Source: Halictus rubicundus
Lineage: Eukaryota; Arthropoda; Insecta; Hymenoptera; Halictidae
Direction: 5' to 3'
Assembly: GCF_050948215.1 (NCBI RefSeq)
Contig: NC_135153.1
Coordinates: forward strand, 9,948,058-10,012,057
DNA: 64,000 nucleotides
Below the pieces are notes generated by a model. It ran no database searches, had not been told where the DNA came from, and worked only from the letters and a program-made list of their open reading frames with translations. Each line of letters opens with the position of its first letter. The first letter of the stretch is position 1. A program made the translations under genes and the position numbers. Shown here piece after piece: positions 33,391 to 44,617 of the stretch.

Positions 33391-34567
33391 TATTCGATTC
33401 TTGTTTGAAATGGTGAAAGTCCGAATATTTCCGATTCAAATTCGACGAGGTGGCGTGCTGGGGGTTCTTTTTGTTCTTCCTGCGACGTTGTCCCAGAATT
33501 TCAGCGTTTCCAAGTCGCTCGAGTGATGCAAGGAGCAAGCCACGTCCTTGCACGCGGAGAAAAAGAGGAAACGGAGCGGAGCGGCTAACTGAACCGATAA
33601 TTCCCCGCTACGATTTCAGAGGCTTGGCTCAGTTAACCGTAACCGTGGTTCCGAGGCCGCGCACCTCGACCCCTCAGTCAATAAAACAGTTGACCTCCTC
33701 CAGGAGAGCAGGAAATAATGCGGCACTACTAGAACCGCCGGTGACTAGTGCACTCGGATTTTCGGCGAGTGGTTCGGCTTCTCTGTTAATAGTCCGAGCC
33801 ACCGGCAGAGTCGACTATTCAATTCGCCTCTTTTATTTAGCATGGGGCCAGAACCTCGTTCACCCGGGATTTTGCTATCACGATGAAACCACCGGGTCCG
33901 TGCCTTCAGTGACGTCGATGCCTCGAGCAGTGTTAAATTTTCCTCGAACGAAATATCCTCGCGTCGGTGGACCTCGAAAAGGATGCGCGGCCGACAATAA
34001 CGGGGACTTCGACTGTGAAACGCGGGACGGAATTTTCGGAACTCCGGGAGGGAAACGTAATTCGGACAATATCTTGTAAACGACGACGGTTCGGAGATGA
34101 AATTTCAAAAATAATTGGAATCAAGCATATTACAAGCATATTGTTAAATGTTATTCTCCGCTTCGCTTTGCTGCCTGCCTAAGCGTTACTATTGTCGGTA
34201 CAACGTGTGTGGAAATGAAATTCTTTCGATTTCAAGTGAATTCCTTGTTCTCCAGCAATTGGAGGGCCGGATCGGCGAGAGTGGCTGCAGGATGCACCGG
34301 GCGAACCCATAAATTACGGCGAAATTAATTTTCCAGGGAACCGATCGGCGAGAGCACAGGGAAAAAGTCCGGTTCGATCCTTTTCACGCCCGGCGGACTA
34401 AAAATAAAAATTCCTCCACGAAAGCCGGTGCTCAGCCCCCATCCCCCAAGCCCCACAGAGTCCCCGGTGTCCCGGTCTTCTCAGCCCCTCGGCTCGCAGA
34501 CCGCGCGGAGACCTCACGCGTTTCTCCTCGGTGCGTGACTCAGCGGAGCCGAAACAGCGTACGGGCT

Positions 34568-34605
<38 letters not shown>

Positions 34606-35267
34606 CACCCTCATTGTGTCCCCCCTACCTCTCGGCCCGTCGAGCGGTGTTCGGGCCTGAATGCAGCCAGGCGGCGAACCCCGGTGCTCTCGACACTAAT
34701 ACCAGCACGTGCGTGTACTTTCATTATCGGGGCAGGGTCGGTGATAATAATCGTGCGCCGTTGGCCCGCGGTGAGAGAGGCCGAAAGGGGTGCGCGCTCG
34801 CCGAGATCCGGAATACGGGATATATTAGGGCAAGGGGTTGGAAACCATTACCGGCCGGGGCCGGGCGTCGATATTTTTTCCGTTCTCGTTCCCGTTACCG
34901 TTCCGGTGCCATCCTTTTTCGAGTTTTCGTTTTTCTCTCCCTCCCCGGACATTTTATGCCTCCCCGCCACCCGTGAAACATTGGATTTCACGAGGCGGAT
35001 CGGAGGAACGTTCCCGCAATTTTTATTATCGCCGCTGTAATTATGAACGGGTTTTAATATCGGCGTTGAACAGTCCGCGCGCGCGCGCGAACGCTCAATT
35101 GTCGAGATTATTGTTATTACGTATTTATCACGCGGGCGATAGAACGTGCGTACCGGAGCAGTGATCGATTTCGTTTGCGCGCTGCCGTGACAAATAAACC
35201 GAACTCGCGTCTTCCTTTCTTTCACTCTTATGCCAATACCCGAAATTCTCCACTTTATTTGTGCCGT
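33391..35267. other. intronic stretch
   Basis: Mixed composition with one GA array (34569). Frames at 33450-34079 and 34531-35040 are open but match nothing and have no splice support. Confidence 0.4.
34569..34601 (+). repeat. (GA)n microsatellite
   Basis: About 16 GA units, followed by AAAAACACCC. Confidence 0.95.
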
Positions 35268-35594
35268 TCACGAATCCGTGTTATATGTCAGCTGCCCGGG
35301 TCTTGTCGTGCTCGGGGCACTATTCTTTGCTGCAGTGCCGAACGTAGGAAAGGACATCGCAGTTTACAGTTCACCGCGGTCCGTAAACGCGTCGTAATTC
35401 GTGTGTCCTATGAGTTATCTGTCAAAGTCACAGCGGTGAAATGCTGCCGACGAGACCCTACCATTCTTTGATGCAGCGCCGAACGTAGAAAAGCCTTCTT
35501 GAGGTGCCTCACGGGGTATACCTCGCGGTAGTGGGGATAATTCCACGACAGCTAACTCAGAAATCTCGACGACATGTATCCCGGATTCGCTGTA
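35268..35594 (+). mobile_element. degraded composite TA-flanked inverted-repeat element
   Basis: TTATATGTCAGCTGCCCGGG near 35281 recalls the left arm, and GACATGTATCCCGGATTCGC then TGTA at 35594 the right arm. Two copies of a CTATTCTTTG-TGCAG-GCCGAACGTAG word (35320s and 35462s) and a GTATACCTCGCGGTAGTGGG at 35516 show material of both element types. Too diverged for exact limits. Confidence 0.55.
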
Positions 35595-36537
35595 ATTCGT
35601 TGTCGCCAAAAAAGCTATCAGCAAGAGATACATTTCACGAATGCTTGTTATTCGTTTAATTAGTTGATAGATCGAGAAGCGAGGTTCATAGTCTTCCTAT
35701 TCAATCGGCCGTGAATATTGCTTCGTTCAGACCTACCGATGAGTTTCATCCCGCGCAGTATAAATTATAAACATCTGGGTGTGAAAGAATATGGATTGAA
35801 ATTGAATCAACATCGGCGCGAATGAAACACGGATTACCAGAAATCCCTTTTGTTATCGAATTGTTTTTCTGTAGTATCGATGAGATTAATTGTTAACATG
35901 CTCGAACGAATCGGGAAGAATTATATGAAAATATCGAGGTGCTTCTTATTTTAGCCGTTTTAAATAATAATGATAATGCATGATAAGAATAATTCTTCGG
36001 CCAGTTTTCGCGGTTAGTTTCGAGCAGTTTGGCACAACTTCGGTGTAGCGAAGTAAATCGAAGGGCTCGACGAAAGAAATATTTCACCGGGCTCGCTTCC
36101 GTTCGATACAACGACGGCTAAAGTAAACGCTGCGTTTCCGTCGAATTCTTGTTGCGCGCTGCGTTGGGCAACGACGCGAGACTTTTTCGCGGCGAAAAAT
36201 TCCGCTCGCGAGCAGAAACGCCGAGCTGGAAGTTTACGAGCTGATATCTGTTCCGCGGTTGGATAAAGCACGTTATCGTTACCGTTAGCTCTGGCGTTTC
36301 TAAGCGCTATCATTATACGCCTCGGAGTCCGGACTGGTCGCGGTGAGAAAGAATGACATGGGGGTGGTTTCCTGCGTCACACTGAATTACTCGTTCACGC
36401 TCCGACAGTTGGCAGGAGGTTCGGAAAGTCCTTAAACATTTTATTTGCTCCGTGCAGCTTCATTTGCCGGGGGGGAATTATTTTACAGGCCGCCGGATCT
36501 CTGTGACGACAGATTTTCATGATTCATTCAAATAATA
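35595..36537. other. intronic stretch, nothing recognised
   Basis: AT-rich to neutral. No repeat family or frame with support. Confidence 0.5.
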
Positions 36538-36747
36538 TTAACACTAAACCTACCACGGTCAAAATCACCGGTTTTCTATTTCACGATTATTGAAATTAAC
36601 AAAACCTTTTCATAGGAAATTACTGGATCGACTTCTTTATTCAAGCAGATATTATAATAATAATCGTACAAAGTTTACCTAAATTCAATCTTCTCCTTTC
36701 TATAAGACGTTTCACTTTTATATGTTTTGTGGTTGGTTTAACGTTAA
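36538..36747 (+). mobile_element. TTAACACTAAACC-family element, complete copy
   Basis: Starts TTAACACTAAACCTACCACG and ends GGTTTAACGTTAA, so the last 13 bases are an imperfect inverted copy of the first 13, with TTAA outermost on both sides. Shares CAAAGTTTACCTAAATTCAA and AAGACGTTTCACTTTTATAT with the copies at 15.1 and 26.3 kb. TTAA ends suggest a piggyBac-type target site. No coding capacity. Confidence 0.7.
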
Positions 36748-37370
36748 ATTCTAAGTAAGACGCGAATCGGACGCCGGGTGTTCTAAAAAATTTTTTGGAA
36801 AAATCGCGGGATCGTTGCTCACTGAAACGTAAAAGCGTCGCAGCTGGTGTGTATTCCAAAAGCAGCGGCGAGAAGAAGCGTCTAGCTGATAGACGGGCTG
36901 AATTAAACACGAAATATCGAAACGGTCCGGGATCGCTAATGTCGGGATAAGTCGGGCCAATTTCCGGTTTAATGACCTTCGGTGATCCCGATTACGTGGC
37001 ATTAATCCGGACGTGGCTGTATTTAGAACCCGGTCAGCCGAAGACGGGCAGCTCGGAGCGGAGCCGAGCGGAGCGCTAGAATTGCGCACGGAGTGAGAGG
37101 CAAAAACGCGAAGATCCTGTTGACTGTAGGAGTCATCGGCGATAAGCTTGTCGCAGGGTGAAATAATTTTCATTGAAGCGGCGGCTGCTGCGGCGACTGG
37201 TTGCGCAAATAAATAGAGATATGTATAGATGCCGGTGTGGATATATAAATCGATCGTTACGCCTGTTAAATTCAAAACGGCCGTCGGCTACGTAAATAGG
37301 CGGGCGAAATAGCATCGCGCGCGTTCACACGCCCACGGGATTCTAAACGGTTTGGCACCGTGCGCGCGCG

Positions 37371-37434
<64 letters not shown>

Positions 37435-38320
37435 GGGGTCGGTCGCGGGCCGGCCAGGATCCATCACGCGACCCCGAAGACGAGCGAAACCGAAGTTTCC
37501 GCCGCCGGTAATCGCCTCGGCGGAGCCCAGCCCTGCTAATTAGCCGCGCCGACGACTCGAACTTATCAGCGCGAAGCGCCGCGATAAGCGGCGTGTCAAG
37601 TTCCACGATCGTCGCGTTAATTTGCGGCGCGAGAGTGTCGGGTAATCCGTCGGAGGAATCCGCGTCGGATTCTGCGACCGTCTCCCCGCTCCCAGTTCGA
37701 CGCCATTTTTGTAAACGGGATATCTGATAAACCAGGCTCCGCCATCGTCGCCTCTCCCTTTTTCATTCCTGAAACGGGATCTCGAAAGTTTATAAAGTTT
37801 TCGGGTACCCGAAGTTGTAGTCGGGCCGGGTCAGGTACCCGAAGCTCTGCAGTCGGTTGGAGTCAAGTTTGAAGATCTGAAAATTTTTACCGTTCGAGTA
37901 CGCGAACTTTATTAACTGTCGGAATCCCGCACACCCCTAATAACCAATTCTTCAGATTTTAGAACAGTTTGTTCGAAAAAAATCATTCTTTCAATCGAGA
38001 ACGGTCTAAATGATTTTGGAGCACTTTGTTGCTGCTAAAAGCCGAATCGTGTTTTCAATTCAGAACGTTGCAAACCATTTTCTATTAATTTCTTCTTGTT
38101 CAACGCGAATCCCTGCATCACAGTGTTTTTTAGATCAGTGCAGCGGGGAAAATAATGTACATATTGTATAGTAGCTTAAAAGTTGAGTAACCTGGTTCGG
38201 TTGATCATATTTGCAAAGTGAGTGGTTTTTTTTTGCCAGGGCCGTTGCTAAAAGTTCATGCCACAGCTATGTAAATTTTAAAGTGAACATATTCTGTAGG
38301 GTAGTCATTTATTAGCGATT
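36748..38320. other. intronic stretch
   Basis: Holds the CG/GA tract at 37362-37432. GTACCCGAAG occurs twice (37805 and 37836). Otherwise nothing recognised. Confidence 0.45.
37362..37432 (+). repeat. (CG)n array fused to (GA)n array
   Basis: About 25 bases of alternating C and G run directly into about 46 bases of GA. The first half favours left-handed helix, the second favours triplex formation. Confidence 0.95.
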
Positions 38321-38818
38321 CAACCCTTTGGGGACGAGTATCGTCGTATTGGCAACACGAGGTCCATGCGTGTAACTCTTCAAGTTGCAAACAACTGATT
38401 CAATCATTGTAAATAGTAACAAAAGATATAGTTTTTCGCAGAACTTTGATATAGCTTGATATACTGATACATAGAGAGCGGAATTTATGACAAAAATGAT
38501 TAGGTGTGATTTAAAACAGTAAAAACATTAGAAGAATCTAAAAATATTACATTATTTTCAACCTATTGAACATACTAACACGTTGAATGCCACGTCATCC
38601 ATATGTGGGTGACGGAATTATTTGCGCAGGTTTTAAAATGAATTTTTACGTTGATATATTCATCGTACCAAATTTGATTAGGATCTGTAACATGCAAGAA
38701 AGTTGGAGGACTACTCGGGTATCATACATTTAATTTTTTCCAATTTGTATTCCAGTAAATAACTTACTTTGATTTTATGGAATTTTTGGTGTTTCTAGTT
38801 TGGCGATCAAAGTGTTAA
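38321..38818. mobile_element. TTAA-type element(s), two adjoining or one rearranged
   Basis: The segment 38575-38818 starts CTAACACGTTGAATGCCA and ends TTTGGCGATCAAAGTGTTAA. These are imperfect inverted ends of about 17 bases with TTAA at the right, and a GTCATCCATATGTGGGTGAC palindrome lies inside the left end. The preceding 38321-38574 opens with TTCAACCCTTTGGGGACG, another CCC-starting end of piggyBac style. No transposase frame is present. Confidence 0.5.
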
Positions 38819-39175
38819 AACAGAAAAATGTCTATTTCCAGTTTATTGCAATTCAGGTAGAAAATTTTTGCATAAAGATCTACTGATAAGTTTGGCACAA
38901 GACTCTGATGTAGGGTTTAGAGCTGCCCGTTGGAAGTATCTCCAATATTTTAAAAAATGATCTGAAAAAGGGTCGAAGAAGAGGTAGCGGAGGTAAAGAC
39001 GTAAGAAAGGCCGGAACGCGACACTCAAAAAATCGTCGGTTGAAAAACGTGTCCGCGGGTTTTTTCAAGCGGGATGTCGGGGCGATCGAAATTCTCGATT
39101 CGTGGAAAACTGTGAGAGTTCGAAAAAATTGTCGCGATGTCGGAGCTGGGCCGAGGGAGAAAGAGAGAAAAAGAG

Positions 39176-39222
39176 AGAGGGAGGGAGAGGGAGAGAGAAC
39201 GAACGAACGAACGAACGAACGG
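39176..39222 (+). repeat. GGGA run and (GAAC)n tetranucleotide array
   Basis: GGGA/GA-rich DNA followed by six GAAC units. Confidence 0.85.
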
Positions 39223-39539
39223 GTGCGTAACTCGAGCGGTGGCCGAGCTCGGGCCTCGGCTATACAGTCACGGCTATAACCCACGGAACATAACCGTGCT
39301 GGCTGTTGTGCGTGGCGCGATGCTCAGCGGCCCGTAGCCAGGAGCGGCCGGCGGCAATTAGTAGCGGGCCGCCAAGGGAGCCTCGGCCTCAGCCTTTTTC
39401 CCCAACCCGCTGCGCCCATGCCTTGCTCCGTCCCGCTCGCTCTTTCGGTCGTGCGGCTTCCCTTTCCTCTTCCTCTTTCCGCCTCTTTGCCCTTGGTGTA
39501 CCCATCGGTGCGCCGGCTGCTACGCCGTCCTTCTTCAGC

Positions 39540-39665
39540 CTTTACTCGACTCGACTCGGCTCGCCTCGCGTCGCTACGACTCGGCTGGCTCGACTCCGCT
39601 CGACTCGGCCCGACCCGACTCAACCGAGCCGTGCACGGCTCGGCTCGGCTCAGCTCGGCTCGGCC
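39540..39665 (+). repeat. degenerate CGACT/GGCTC pentamer array
   Basis: About 125 bases of 5-base units, mostly CGACT, CGGCT and CAGCT, becoming regular GGCTC at 39636-39662. Confidence 0.8.
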
Positions 39666-39859
39666 AGGTTCTTCCTCGCCTCACTGTCTGTCCTCTCCCG
39701 TTCCACCGTCAGGGCTTCCTCCTTTCTCCTCCCGCTGCTTCGCTCCGTCCTGCTCTGGCGCGAGCGTCGACGGCCGTCCTCGTCGTTCGCGTTCTCAATT
39801 GCTTCGCCGTCGCCGGAACGGGCGCGACGGAGAGCGACGGAGACGGAGCGATAGATCGA

Positions 39860-39862
<3 letters not shown>

Positions 39863-39908
<46 letters not shown>
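39863..39908 (+). repeat. (GA)n microsatellite
   Basis: About 22 GA units opening the CpG-rich core that ends at the CT array at 40726. Confidence 0.95.
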
Positions 39909-39909
<1 letters not shown>

Positions 39910-40723
39910 GAGAAAGAGGGAGAACGCTAGAACGTAGCGAGGCGGCGGGAGCAGCTAGTTTAGCAGGGAGCGACGGCGAGAAAGAGAGCGACCGAGCGAT
40001 TTGCGCGGCGGCGCGACCGGGACGGATGAAACGACGGGAACGGAGCGCGGCAGAAGCGACGTGGCAGCAAAAAAGAGGCGCAGGGAGTGAAAAGAACGGC
40101 GAGGGGAGCCAGGGCGAGAGAGGACGAAGGGAAAAAAACGTAGAACCGGACGAGAGTAAGAGAGACAGCGAGGAGCAGGGTAGAAGCCGCAGGCTTTTTG
40201 TCCCGCCACCGCCGCCGCCACCCGACAAAAATAGACCCCGTTCGTGTTCCCCTCCCCCCGTTCCCCACCACCCCCTGCCGTCCCGCGTGCGTCTGTGCAC
40301 GGGGTACCGGCGTGCTATAGAAGCGCGTTCTCCTCGGCTCGTATCTCGGGCTTCAATGGCGCCAACGGGTCTTCCGTCCTCGTTCTCCTCCCTTTCTTCC
40401 CTCTTCTTCGCCCTCCTCGCCACCTATCCCCCCTCGCCGCCCTCGTCCCACCCCCTCCTGACCCCTCTCCTTCACCGGTTCGCCTCCTGGTTCCCTTACC
40501 GCGCGCCCCTACCAGTTTCCACTCGCTGGTCGTTCACGGCCCGAACACGGAGACCGAGAGGCGAGTCGAGAGCGCGAGGTTGTTAGAGGGTGCCCGAGAT
40601 GAGGCCGATAGAACACGCCTCGATGATCCCTATCTGCCAAGCGTCCGGTAACGTGGGCGTAGGCGGCAAGGTGCCTACACGCAACCCACGACAGTCCAAA
40701 TCCCCGGCGGTTCTCTTTCTCTA

Positions 40724-40725
<2 letters not shown>

Positions 40726-40761
<36 letters not shown>
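40726..40761 (-). repeat. (CT)n microsatellite
   Basis: About 17 CT units. The inverted partner of the GA array at 39863. Confidence 0.95.
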
Positions 40762-40766
<5 letters not shown>

Positions 40767-41420
40767 TCCGGAGGGAGAGCCCTTGGTCTCGTCCCTTGCC
40801 CGATAACCCGGTCGCCCGGCAAATCGCGATACGTATCGACCCCTTTCCACGACCCCCTTCCCTACAAATAACCTTCCCAAACTACTTCCAACGGGACACA
40901 CCGGGGGTGATCCCCCCCGGAGCGTATGGGTCGCGTCGATCCCCTCGGCGGTCGCTTCCGATCTCCACGGGCACGCCGCTCTGATGCCCAATCCGGCCTG
41001 TGCTCTAGGTGTGCGGGGCAGCCGGAGGGCCGGGAAAAAGGGGGACAGGGGTCGGATTACGTTCCTGGGTGCGGTTGACACTTGTTCGCCGCGGCTGACA
41101 CCGGCACGATTTAAAGCGGCGCGTCTAGATCGCGACTGGTTAGGCTCGACCCGCGGCGAACGTGGGTTGCGTGCTCGAGGGGAAAACCGCGGCCCACCGC
41201 GCGCGTCGTGCCGTGTGCCATGCCGCGCTGCGCTGCGCTCTAGGCCACGCCGCGCCACGCCACGCCGCGCCGCGCCGCACCGGGTGTGCACGGGAATACC
41301 TCGAGCGAAACGCGCGCGAGAAATTGTATGAAAAATTCGATCCGTTCGAGTATCGGGACGAAACGCGGCGCGGCGCAGCCGGTGAATATCTCCCCCTCCC
41401 ATTCCCCCCGCCGGTGAATC

Positions 41421-43846
41421 GTTTAATATCTCGAATCGCGTTCCCCGAATCGAGAAATGTTTTAATGAGAGCGGTGCGCGCCGCTCGGTACGCTGTTCAT
41501 TTTTCTCTTTTTTCTAAAACTCGTTACGAATGTTTGGCTCGTCATTATACCGCCACGGTTGAATTCTATTCGCGGTAGAACGCCGCCGCGGAGGCTCGCG
41601 AGAACGGTCTTTTCGCGTAACGGGAGGAGGAAGTTAACCGATTCGCCGCGGAACTAATCGGCTAGATTTTTCACGAGCCGGTTCGAGCGCGATCGCACGG
41701 AAACTCCTCGTAAATTTCTCTGTCCACGAAGGGGCGTTTTCCGTGGCCGGAACGCGATCCAGTGCAATGCGTCCATAAACGCGAAACAAGTAGAGCTGCG
41801 GGGGAACGCGGCGAAAAAATGTCTCACGCACTTCCAATCCTAAGAGACTCTTCTTAAGACCGGCTCTGCATACGCGAATTTTTCGATCCGACGGATGCAT
41901 GCGATCTCCCTCTCTTTCTCTTTCTCTTTCTCTCTATCCCTACCTCTCAACCCTCCTCTTCTCTCTTTCTCTCTCTCTCTCTCTTTCTCTTTCCCTTCCC
42001 TTGGTAATCGATACCAGAACTCCGTCGAGCATCAGGAATTCGTTCTCTTCGTGCATGGAATTCTCCTAGCTGGAAAATAGCATTTCCTCGCTGTCATACA
42101 TTTTTATACGATACAAGGATGTGCCCGTCAGCGGCAGAGGTCCTTCGCCCTTCCCCACTGTGTTTTCTGTCTCAGTTTTCTAATCTGGCTTCCCTCGATC
42201 CTGCGGCGTTCGTTCCGCAACAGCGGCGTTGGTGGCGATTCCGAATCCGTGTTTCGACGTGGAAAAGAAAATTAGAAGTTCTCGCCCGCGATCGTTCGAG
42301 CCGAAATCGTTGTAAATCTTTGACATAAACCCCGGCCGCGCGTACAGAAAGCATTACGTGCCCGACTACACCCGGCGCTAAGTGTCCCAAAGGTCTAAAA
42401 ACCGAGTTAGCGGGTGCTCCCGTGGAAGCGGCACACGCACACTGAAAATTCTACGTATTCCATCAACGTGAAAAACGAGCATTACGTGGTCGAGCTGCGT
42501 GAAACGATGCTCCACCTCCTCCTCCTCGTCGCGCACGCAAACGAAAATTTACGTGCCTCGTTCATAAGTAAATTCGTAGATTTCAGGTCAATTCTTCTGA
42601 AACCGTTTTCCCGGGCAGTGCTGTCCCCTCAATTTAAAATATTCCATAAACATTCGAGATTCTGAAAAATCATTTTTGTATCGCGAATTTATGAAACACG
42701 AGGGAACGATTTTGACGGGAAATAATAAAAGATACGCTTCGCCTTTACTCTGCGGGAATGATTTCCGATGACGAAATAATAGATCTATAAAAACGGGAAT
42801 TTGCATAAGCAGACCGTATATTAATTACCGTCTTACGAAACGGAAGGTAATTCGAGTTGTTTTGGAGTGAAAGTTGTGTCACCCTGGATGGCTCGATGGG
42901 TCCTCTTAAATTCTGTAAATATTTATAACCAAAAATAAGATCTGAACGTTTCTGCTTTCACCTTGGCGGGTATAACACGGTAGTTCCCCCGGGAAAACTG
43001 CGACCGCCTCTCTATTCGGACTTTAGATCCCGTAATTTCAGGGAGACGTCTATTTCGGAATCGACGTTCACCGCGTCGGCGTTCCCCGTAAAAATGGATT
43101 CTAACGCCATTAAGACCCCGGCTACCGGGTATCGCGTTTCCTGGAACCCGTTAAAGCTCGAGCCTCGACGTGCCACCGTTGGATCGAGTGTCCGTGTCTC
43201 GGCGAAAATTCCGGAGATCCTCGACTCCGGCCAGTCGACTCGGACCACTTCCTGTCGATCGATTCTTAATTCCGCGTCCGTAGGCCTTCCGATTTGTCCG
43301 AGAGCGGACCCCTGTCGACAATCGATGCAGAAGTACGGTCGAGTATCCGGAACACGTTTCCCTCGTTCCCGTGGGGACGACGATCGCCACGACTCAGTGA
43401 ATGCCCAGAGAAGGAAACGGGCAGAGAGAGAGAGAGAGAGAGGGGGGGGGGAGGGAAAGAGAGAGATAGAGACGAAGAGAGCGCGGCGAACGGGCCGCCT
43501 CGGGAAGCGAGAGAGAGATAGAGAGAAAGGGAAAGAGAGGAGCCCGAGTGAAACTCCTCGCGGCCGGTATCCGTTATCCACGGCTAATTAGCCTCACCTC
43601 GGCCGCGCTCCTTTATCATTCCCGCCGTCTCTGTCGCTTTCTTTTGTTGCTCGCGCCGCGGCGTTTTTCACCGAGCGGTCAAATCGCTTGTGGTCACGGG
43701 GAAAAATTTGCGGTGCACGCGGCGGATCCTGCGGAAGCGGCCCCTCCTCCCGGCAGCGACTTAATTATTATTATTAACACGTCGACCGCTGCGACACTCG
43801 ACTACGATCCGCGCTATCCTGTCGCGAAACCGTCGAATTCAGATTA
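41421..43846. other. intronic stretch
   Basis: CT-rich run at 41906-42000 and GA/G run at 43418-43560. Frames are compositional. No gene seen. Confidence 0.45.
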
Positions 43847-44060
43847 TACAGTGATTTCTCTGTATATGTCGCCAAGGCCTGGACGATAATCGTCGCGGAA
43901 TTACCCCCACTACCGCGGGGCCACGAAAGTTGAGAGGCCTCGGACGTGTATTTCGAGAATTCACTGTATACGTCAACAACACAGGTCTTGCCAGGAGCGT
44001 ATACACCGCGGTAGCGTTTATTGTCCAGGCTTTGGCGACATATATAGAGAAATCACTGTA
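43847..44060. mobile_element. head-to-head dimer of the TA-flanked inverted-repeat element
   Basis: Both outer ends are the right-hand terminus: TACAGTGATTTCTCTGTATA at 43847 and TATAGAGAAATCACTGTA ending at 44060. In the middle the left-hand terminus GAATTCACTGTA at 43957-43968 runs directly into TACGTCAACAACACAGGTC. Each half lacks part of the normal interior. Confidence 0.8.
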
Positions 44061-44127
44061 TCGTGATCCATAGACTACGGATCTTCATGCAACATGATAA
44101 TAATTAATGATAACTGAGTCAAAATGA

Positions 44128-44617
44128 TTAACCCTTAGCACTCGAATGGCGACTGTAAGGACATTCTAAAATTGTACTAAAAGTTGCTGCATCATTATTC
44201 AAAATGTTTTTTACATTATTAACCCTTAACACTCGAATGGCGACTGTAAGGCGCCACTAAAAACTGCTGTATATATTATATGTATTATTATAGTTTGTAT
44301 TTAATAAATTACTAAGCATTTCAGTATTGTGCGAGTAAATTGCACCGTTTTCGTATGTATAACATGAAAAAAAAGTATGTAGAAGGGAAATATTCTAGCT
44401 CGGAAGAAATTTTCCGTTTTAGAGTTAAAATAGTTTCGAGTACAAAGGTTTAAATTTGTTTGTATTCAATAAGTTACTAAACATTTTAGTATTGTACGAG
44501 TATACTGCACCATTTTCGTATGTATAACATGAAAAAAATATATGTCTATAAATGGGAAATAATCTAGGTCGGAAGAAATGTTTTGTCTTGGTGTTAAAAT
44601 CGAGTGCAAAGGGTTAA
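44128..44617. mobile_element. piggyBac-like non-autonomous element with both ends duplicated
   Basis: TTAACCCTTAGCACTCGAAT at 44128 is followed 91 bases later by a second left end, TTAACCCTTAACACTCGAAT at 44219. The right end, ATCGAGTGCAAAGGGTTAA, finishes at 44617. The interior holds two tandem versions (about 44296-44452 and 44455-44613) of a segment with ACTAARCATTTYAGTATTGT and TTCGTATGTATAACATG. Shares GCGACTGTAAGGCGCCA with the copy at 17114. Non-coding. Confidence 0.75.

Larger units (their letters stand above)
39100..41420. promoter_or_regulatory. CpG-rich block flanked by GA and CT arrays
   Basis: A (GA)n array at 39863-39908 and a (CT)n array at 40726-40761 bracket about 820 bases of CpG-rich DNA. 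A GGCTC-type pentamer array (39540-39665) precedes it. Long frames on both strands (up to about 297 codons) mirror each other and are low complexity, so none is called. It could hold a promoter of a nested or alternative transcript. Confidence 0.25.

Noticed and set aside
34360..34380. GGTTCGATCC word as a tRNA T-arm
   Set aside because: No matching A box at the right distance and no acceptor stem. tRNA call not supported.
37805..37846. Repeated GTACCCGAAG word (37805, 37836)
   Set aside because: Only ten bases repeated twice. Compatible with chance or local slippage.
40509..41402. 297-codon minus-strand open frame
   Set aside because: Runs through a GA/CT array and CpG-rich pentamers. Composition explains its length.
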